Source: Gammaproteobacteria bacterium
Lineage (GTDB): Bacteria > Pseudomonadota > Gammaproteobacteria > Chromatiales > Chromatiaceae
Direction of reading: 5' to 3'
Length of the DNA stretch: 32,632 nucleotides
NCBI GenBank assembly: GCA_009928645.1
Contig: SACH01000032.1
Location: forward strand, 1 to 32,632
The position numbers were made by a program, and so were the translations under genes. The notes below the pieces were generated by a model. That model was not told the DNA's origin. It worked only from the letters and a program-made list of their open reading frames with translations, and ran no database searches. How positions within the stretch are numbered: position 1 is the stretch's first letter; every line of letters begins with the position of its first letter. Shown one piece after another: positions 28,801 through 32,632 of the stretch.

Positions 28801-29438
28801 GGAAAGACGTCCAGCAGGGAGCCCCGCACCGCGTACTCGCCATGGGCGATGACCTGGGACACGCACTGATAGCCCGCCCGGTCCAGCCGCAGCCGGGTGG
28901 CGTCGATGTCCAGCCGCTCCCCCACCGCCAGCACCAGGGAGTGGCCGTCGACATAGTCCCGCGGCGCTAGCCGTTGCAGCAGGGTCGCCACCGGCACCAC
29001 CAGCACCCCGGCGCGCAGCCCCGGTAGGCGGTGCAGGGTCAGCAGCCGTTCGGAGATCAGCTCCGGCAGGGGGGAAAAGACGTCGTAGGGCAGGGTCTCC
29101 CAATCGGGAAAGCCCAGGACCGGGACGGGGAGGGGCTGATCCCCCAGGACATCCTGCCCGGTGCGTGGCTCAGCCTTGGTGGGTTTTTTTCCGGACGAGG
29201 TCGATTCCGACCCACTCTCGCCGGTGCCGTTGAGGAAAAACCCCAGCTCCGCCGTCAGGCGCGCCACCCCCTGCACATCCGGCGTCACGGCCAGCACCAA
29301 CCGCTGGTCCGACAGCGCCGCCCGGGCCATGGCCAGGGCGGCGCTGGCGCCGTAAAGCTGGCCCCATAGGTGACGCTCACCGGACAGGCGGGGCAGGGGA
29401 GGGTGCAGGGGCGACAGGGGGATATCCACCGATATCAT
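25845..29438 (-). CDS. mfd: Transcription-repair coupling factor
   Basis: DNA translocase that removes RNA polymerase stalled at lesions and recruits UvrA. The UvrB-like N-terminal part contains FPDWETLPYDVFSPLPELIS (110-129). The RNA polymerase interaction (CarD-like) domain is at about 520-580 (VVHEDHGVGRYLGLQTLTVG). The helicase motor has Walker A GDVGFGKT (673-680) and DEEH (774-777), followed by TATPIPRTLNMAM and the TRG region. The C-terminal TRCF domain is complete. At 1197 residues it is slightly longer than E. coli Mfd (1148), partly because of an extra Gly/Ser/Lys-rich loop at about 71-104. That loop includes an A7 run at 29184-29190. Confidence 0.96.
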   Translation of the reverse strand: MISVDIPLSPLHPPLPRLSGERHLWGQLYGASAALAMARAALSDQRLVLAVTPDVQGVARLTAELGFFLNGTGESGSESTSSGKKPTKAEPRTGQDVLGDQPLPVPVLGFPDWETLPYDVFSPLPELISERLLTLHRLPGLRAGVLVVPVATLLQRLAPRDYVDGHSLVLAVGERLDIDATRLRLDRAGYQCVSQVIAHGEYAVRGSLLDVFPMGSREPFRIDLFDQEVESIRTFDPDSQRSKDKVTAIRVLPAREFPLGEEAVAGFRQRYRARFEGNPQQSLIYREVSTGGTPGGLEYYLPLFFPGTATLFDYLPPEVLVLEAEGCREAAAAFLAGVAQRYEQRRYDLERPLLPPADLWLDAAELAHRLNGLTGVLYQNHEVPERRKGFAALTNFATASLPPLAIQARATEPAAALKAFLQAPGRRVLLAAESTGRRELLADHLRGFGIVPTPVEGWTAFLDAKTPLALTVAPLEQGLWLAAEDLALVTETQLFGERVRQERRQKARARDGDAIVRNLTELHAGAPVVHEDHGVGRYLGLQTLTVGGLTTEFLTLEYARGDKLYVPVSSLHLISRYTGASPENAPLHRLGGDQWDKLKRKAAQKAHDVAAELLDIYARRAARQGVAFPAPGEDYAAFAAAFAFEETPDQARAIEAILAGMAATQPMDRVVCGDVGFGKTEVAMRAAFVAVNGGRQVAVLVPTTLLAQQHFQNFSDRFADWPVKVENLSRFRTAREAQGVMDGLARGTVDIVVGTHKLLQPSVRFKNLGLVIVDEEHRFGVRDKERLKALRAEVDILTLTATPIPRTLNMAMAGLRDLSIIATPPVARHPIKTFVTPWNDALIQEAVQRELKRGGQVYFLHNEVETIDNMAQKLQGLVPEARVQVAHGQMRERDLERVMRDFYHQRFNLLVCTTIIESGIDIPSANTILMNRADKLGLAQLHQLRGRVGRSHHRAYAYLITPPAGVMTTDAKKRLEAIESLEELGAGFTLATHDLEIRGAGELLGDEQSGQIQEVGFSLYMDLLERAVDALKAGRTVELDRPLDHGAEIDLGLPALLPADYLPDVHGRLVLYKRIASAADAEELRELQVEMIDRFGLLPEPARNLFAITELKLAVQPLGIRKIEAGPAGGRILFAEQPAIDPVRLIQLIQSRPKEFRMEGGDKLKFFSDLTDPAQRVARVEALIRELAGRGAGLPPG

Positions 29439-29496
29439 CGGCCGCTAATTCGAAGTTGAGCGCCTAAGCACGAAAGTGTTCGCCTTCTGGCGGGAA

Positions 29497-29532
29497 AGAA
29501 AAAGGCCTGGGACCAATTGGTGCCAAGCCTTT
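29497..29532 (-). terminator. Rho-independent terminator of tRNA-Arg
   Basis: AAAGGC (29501-29506) pairs with GCCTTT (29527-29532), and TGG/CCA and the palindrome ACCAATTGGT extend the stem inside. Read on the minus strand the hairpin ends in a T-run (TTTTTCTTT), just after the tRNA CCA end and before mfd. Confidence 0.8.
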
Positions 29533-29540
29533 ATGCTGGA

Positions 29541-29617
29541 TGGCGCGCCCGGAGAGATTCGAACTCCCGACCCTCTGGTTCGTAGCCAGATACTCTATCC
29601 AACTGAGCTACGGGCGC
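29541..29617 (-). tRNA. tRNA-Arg (anticodon ACG)
   Basis: The minus strand gives a complete cloverleaf. The acceptor arms GCGCCCG (29617-29611) and CGGGCGC (29551-29545) pair perfectly. The D arm is GCTCAGTTGGATAGAG, the anticodon loop CTACGAA has anticodon ACG, and the T arm has GGTTCGAA-type sequence (AGTTCGAATC). The discriminator base is G and CCA is encoded (29543-29541). The A34 anticodon implies editing to inosine by TadA. Confidence 0.97.
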
Positions 29618-29632
29618 GTGAATGAGCGGCAA

Positions 29633-29661
29633 ATTATGGCGATCGAGGCTGAAATCGTCAA
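29633..29661 (-). promoter_or_regulatory. Promoter of tRNA-Arg
   Basis: TTGACG (29661-29656) and CATAAT (29638-29633) are spaced 17 bases apart, giving a start near 29626, about nine bases before the mature tRNA. The -35 is a near-consensus sigma-70 hexamer and the sequence after -10 is GC-rich. Confidence 0.75.
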
Positions 29662-29844
29662 GCCCTTTCGCCCTGCTCCAACAGCCCGATGAGAGTCCCT
29701 ACCCCACTGGGCGTCCCTCTTCAGAGTACCCCCAAGGCCTCGCGGTCCCTCGGCCGGTGGCGGGTCGTTGCCGTGGGGGGAATAGACCCTGAATAGCCGC
29801 TTCGCTACCATGGCGGCCTTGCCGACACAACCACAGGGTGCCGT

Positions 29845-30231
29845 GTGCAGATTCCTTCCCCTCCCGCCGAACATTGCGTCGCGATCCTCGGGGCCAGCCC
29901 GAAACCGGCCCGTTACGCCTACCAGGCCCTGCGGTTGCTGGATGACCTGGGCTACCGGGTATTGCCCATCCATCCCCATTTTCCTGACATCGACGGGATT
30001 CCGGTGGTCAGGAGCCTGGCCGCCATCACCGAGCCCGTGCATACCCTCACCCTCTACGTCGGTCCCGAGCGCAGCCAAGGGATGGTGGAGGATATCGTGG
30101 CCCTGCGGCCGGGGCGGGTGATCTTCAATCCCGGTACCGAGTCGCCCCTCTTGGAGGAGCGCCTGACCGCGGCCGGCATCCCCAACGAACGTGCCTGCAC
30201 CCTGGTACTGTTGCGGACCGGCCAGTTCTAG
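29845..30231 (+). CDS. CoA-binding domain protein (YccU-like)
   Basis: A 128-residue Rossmann-fold protein of the CoA_binding_2 type. VAILGASPKPARYAYQALRL forms the nucleotide-binding loop, followed by GYRVLPIHPHFPDIDGIPVV, TLTLYVGPERSQGMVEDIVA and VIFNPGTESPLLEERL. The physiological role is unknown. GTG at 29845 is the likely start. The gene stands alone between the tRNA and the Nudix gene, 96 bp before the latter. Confidence 0.85.
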   Translation: MQIPSPPAEHCVAILGASPKPARYAYQALRLLDDLGYRVLPIHPHFPDIDGIPVVRSLAAITEPVHTLTLYVGPERSQGMVEDIVALRPGRVIFNPGTESPLLEERLTAAGIPNERACTLVLLRTGQF

Positions 30232-30327
30232 GGTGGGCCGGTCGCGCGACATGCCCTTACCATGAAATTACCCGCATAAGGTTATCGGTCGAAGTGGCCG
30301 CAGACCTGCCTTGAACGTCAGACCCAC

Positions 30328-31182
30328 ATGAGTTATCTCGACCACATCCAGGCCTGTAATCGCTGGGATCCCCACCAGTTCGTTCCCTTCCGGGTTGATG
30401 GCGAGCAGGTAGGGCTGATCCGCCGGGACTTCCTGCCCAGCCTGAAGGACTGGCCCCAGATCCTGACCTGGTCCGAGACCGGAGTCGCTTGGGCCCATCC
30501 GGCGACCGGTCTGGAAGAACGCACGGCGATCCTCCACGAATTCCTCGAAGAGTTGTATGCCAAGGGGCTGATTGGCCATATCCACGGCGAGCGCTATCCC
30601 GTCGCCGCCCAGGACCGGCTGCGGCCCCGGCTGCTGATTGACCGCTCGGCGGCCACCTATTTTGGCGTGCGAGCTTACGGTCAACACCTCAATGGCTTCG
30701 TCCGCGCGGGGGATGGCTACCAGTTGTGGGTGGCCCGCCGCGCCGCTGATCGCCGGGTGTTCCCCAATCACCTGGATCACCTGGCCGCTGGTGGACTGCC
30801 CTGGGGCCTGGGCCTGGCGGAAAATATCCGCAAGGAGTGCCGGGAAGAGGCCGGCATCCCCGAGTCCCTGTCATCCCGGGCGGTCCCGGTTGGCGCTATC
30901 AGCTATTGCGTCGATGGCAAGCATGGTCTCAAGCCGGATGTCATGTATTGCTACGATCTGGAGGTACCAGCGGACTTCCAGCCCATGAATACGGATGGCG
31001 AGGTCGCGAGCTTCGAGCTTTGGCCCATCGAGCGGGTGCTGGCTACCATTCGAACCACGAACGAGTTCAAGCTCAACTGCAACCTGGTGATCATCGATTT
31101 CTGCATCCGCCACGGCCTCATCGGCCCGGACGAGCCCGATTATCTGGCCCTGGTGCAGGGGCTGCGCTCACCCTTGCCCTGA
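30328..31182 (+). CDS. Nudix hydrolase with DUF4743 N-terminal domain
   Basis: A 284-residue protein. The N-terminal DUF4743-like part (MSYLDHIQACNRWDPHQFVP, GEQVGLIRRDF) precedes a Nudix domain starting near 105 (AATYFGVRAYGQHLNGFV). The Nudix box is at about 155-177 (GGLPWGLGL, then KECREEAGI). The metal-binding REUXEE core is kept as KECREE, while the first box glutamate is replaced, as I recall for this family. Relatives are annotated as thiamine-pyrophosphokinase-associated Nudix proteins, with yeast YJR142W suggested to act on damaged thiamine diphosphate forms. The exact substrate here is unproven. Confidence 0.87.
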   Translation: MSYLDHIQACNRWDPHQFVPFRVDGEQVGLIRRDFLPSLKDWPQILTWSETGVAWAHPATGLEERTAILHEFLEELYAKGLIGHIHGERYPVAAQDRLRPRLLIDRSAATYFGVRAYGQHLNGFVRAGDGYQLWVARRAADRRVFPNHLDHLAAGGLPWGLGLAENIRKECREEAGIPESLSSRAVPVGAISYCVDGKHGLKPDVMYCYDLEVPADFQPMNTDGEVASFELWPIERVLATIRTTNEFKLNCNLVIIDFCIRHGLIGPDEPDYLALVQGLRSPLP

Positions 31183-31201
31183 AGCGGTCAGTAGCTGCTG
31201 T

Positions 31202-31278
31202 CACGCGGGGGCGTGCCAACCCCCGATGGTGATAACAACCGCTGGTCTCTTTTGCGCTAACTGGCATGAGGGTGCCAG
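31202..31278 (+). terminator. Hairpins after the Nudix gene
   Basis: Two hairpins occur: CACGC-GGGG-GCGTG (31202-31215; alternatively CGGGGG/CCCCCG at 31206-31225) and CTGGCA-TGAGGG-TGCCAG (31261-31278, perfect 6 bp). Neither is followed by a T-run, so termination is uncertain. Confidence 0.35.
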
Positions 31279-31293
31279 CTACCCATCTGACAT

Positions 31294-31346
31294 GAAAGTC
31301 TTTTCCGTGGTTTTCACGCTGAAGTCTTTCTTGTGATTTTTATGCT
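31294..31346 (+). repeat. AT-rich imperfect direct repeat before ispG
   Basis: GAAAGTCTTTTCCGTGG.. (31294-31320) and GAAGTCTTTCTTGTGA.. (31321-31346) are adjacent copies of a 26-27-nt unit. They differ by one base deletion and about six substitutions, all transitions. The unit lies just upstream of the ispG start in otherwise GC-rich DNA and may form part of its promoter region. Confidence 0.6.
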
Positions 31347-31366
31347 CACAGTACTAGGCCCACGCC

Positions 31367-32596
31367 ATGAGTCCCTACTCCCCCCTTGGTCGTCAGCCCA
31401 CCCCCGCCGTCCGGGTCGGACACATCCAGATCGGCGGTGGCGCCCCCGTCATCGTCCAGTCCATGACCAACACGGACACGGCCGATGTCGCCGCCACCGT
31501 CCGTCAGGTGGCCGATCTCGCCCGGGCGGGTTCCGAACTGGTGCGCATCACCGTCAACAATGAGGCCGCCGCCCAGGCCGTGCCGCTGATCCGCGAGGCA
31601 CTGGAAGCCCAGGGGCTGGACGTCCCTCTGATCGGCGACTTCCACTTCAATGGCCACCGGCTCCTGACCGACTACCCCGAGTGCGCCCAGGCCCTGGCCA
31701 AGTACCGCATCAACCCGGGCAATGTCGGGCGGGGCGAGAAGCGCGACAGTCAGTTCGCGACCCTCATCGAGCTCGCCATCCGCCATGATCGGCCGGTGCG
31801 CATCGGCGTCAACTGGGGCAGCCTGGACCCGGAGCTGGTGGCGCGGCTGATGGACGCCAACGCCCGCCTGACCCGGCCGCTGCCGGTTCAGGAGGTGACC
31901 TACGAGGCCATGGTCCAGTCCGCCCTGGACAGCGCCCGTCAGGCCGAGGCCATCGGGCTGCCAGCGGAGCGGATCGTGCTCTCCTGCAAGATGAGCGGGG
32001 TCCAGGACCTGATCACCGTCTACCGCCGTCTGGCGGCCCGGGGCAATTTTGCCCTGCATCTGGGTCTGACCGAGGCCGGGATGGGCGCCAAAGGCATCGT
32101 CGCCTCCACCGCCGCCCTGGCGGTGCTGCTCCAGGAGGGGATCGGCGACACCATCCGCGTCTCCCTGACCCCCGAGCCCGGTGCGCCGCGCGAGCGCGAG
32201 GTCGAGGTCGCCCAGGAGATCCTCCAGGCCCTGGAACTGCGGGCCTTTGCGCCCCAGGTTACCGCCTGTCCCGGCTGCGGGCGCACCACCAGCACCGCCT
32301 TCCAGCAATTGGCCCTGGATGTCCAGAATCACCTGCGCACGCGCCTGCCGGAATGGCGCCAGCGCTATCCGGGGGTGGAAACGCTGCGGGTGGCGGTGAT
32401 GGGCTGCGTGGTCAATGGCCCCGGGGAAAGCAAAAACGCGGATATCGGCATCAGCCTCCCCGGCAATGGGGAAAGGCCCGCCGCCCCGGTCTATGTTGAC
32501 GGGGAAAAGGTGGCCACCCTCAAGGGCGAGGGAATTGCGGCGGACTTCATCCAGCGGGTGGACCGTTACGTGGCGGAGCGCTTCGGCCGCGCCTAA
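31367..32596 (+). CDS. ispG: (E)-4-hydroxy-3-methylbut-2-enyl-diphosphate synthase
   Basis: A [4Fe-4S] enzyme of the MEP isoprenoid pathway that converts methylerythritol cyclodiphosphate to HMBPP. The family motifs are [47 protein letters not shown] and [10 protein letters not shown]. The cluster ligands are Cys301 and Cys304 (ACPGCGRT) and Cys347 with Glu354 (GCVVNGPGE). The 409-residue length is normal for the bacterial single-domain form. The ATG at 31367 starts the typical short N-terminus before [14 protein letters not shown]. The 36 bases after its stop are not enough to identify the next gene. Confidence 0.96.
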   Translation: MSPYSPLGRQPTPAVRVGHIQIGGGAPVIVQSMTNTDTADVAATVRQVADLARAGSELVRITVNNEAAAQAVPLIREALEAQGLDVPLIGDFHFNGHRLLTDYPECAQALAKYRINPGNVGRGEKRDSQFATLIELAIRHDRPVRIGVNWGSLDPELVARLMDANARLTRPLPVQEVTYEAMVQSALDSARQAEAIGLPAERIVLSCKMSGVQDLITVYRRLAARGNFALHLGLTEAGMGAKGIVASTAALAVLLQEGIGDTIRVSLTPEPGAPREREVEVAQEILQALELRAFAPQVTACPGCGRTTSTAFQQLALDVQNHLRTRLPEWRQRYPGVETLRVAVMGCVVNGPGESKNADIGISLPGNGERPAAPVYVDGEKVATLKGEGIAADFIQRVDRYVAERFGRA

Positions 32597-32632
32597 AGGC
32601 GGTAGTAGGCGCTGGCGGTTCGGCCCCCGCTG

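Overview
This is a GC-rich bacterial chromosomal window. The gene content points to a gammaproteobacterium, most likely a relative of the purple sulfur bacteria (Chromatiales): lolA-rarA and alaC-hom pairs, an RpfE/COG4255-type protein beside hom, prmB upstream of hemN, an IscR with three cysteines, a DUF1249 protein, and Mfd and IspG. That placement is inferred from gene content; no rRNA or other phylogenetic marker is present. No prophage, integrase, CRISPR array or intact transposase was seen.

Layout. At 0.3-2.4 kb lie lolA and rarA on the + strand. A 500-bp scar follows, holding a palindromic repeat element and the remnant of an MFS transporter gene. At 2.9-4.8 kb there is a triple-PAS diguanylate cyclase, and beyond it a second copy of the same element in opposite orientation. 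At 5.0-10.7 kb come a SAM methyltransferase with a regulatory domain, a YgfX-like membrane protein with a low-complexity insertion, a multi-pass membrane protein, galE, a membrane-anchored protein of unknown function and a Mth938-like protein. At 11.0-14.9 kb a + strand cluster links alanine and aspartate-family amino-acid metabolism: alaC, hom, a COG4255/RpfE-like gene and a truncated Uma2 nuclease. At 14.9-20.5 kb, on the - strand, are a large unorthodox hybrid histidine kinase and gabD.

At 20.5-20.9 kb a small intact ORF precedes the 5' stump of a protein with a PARP-like HG...GIYF pattern. This looks like a decayed toxin-antitoxin-like pair cut off at the gabD promoter region. At 21.0-24.5 kb are an overlapping operon prmB - small ORF - hemN and a solitary iscR with a recognisable promoter. 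Upstream of iscR lie two tandem copies of the palindromic repeat family. At 24.7-29.6 kb are a DUF1249 gene, a thioredoxin, mfd and a tRNA-Arg(ACG) with its own promoter and terminator. At 29.8-32.6 kb, on the + strand, are a CoA-binding protein, a DUF4743-type Nudix hydrolase and ispG.

Most genes are core housekeeping functions: lipoprotein trafficking, replication and transcription-coupled repair, haem and isoprenoid synthesis, Fe-S sensing and translation. The most unusual content is a family of short palindromic elements of about 100 bp, with terminal inverted repeats and a constant-length core. One copy supplies the last codons and stop of rarA. Copies sit beside several gene remnants, so the elements may mark breakpoints of past rearrangements. 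No large undescribed system was found. The best candidates for new biology are this repeat family and the decayed two-gene module next to gabD.
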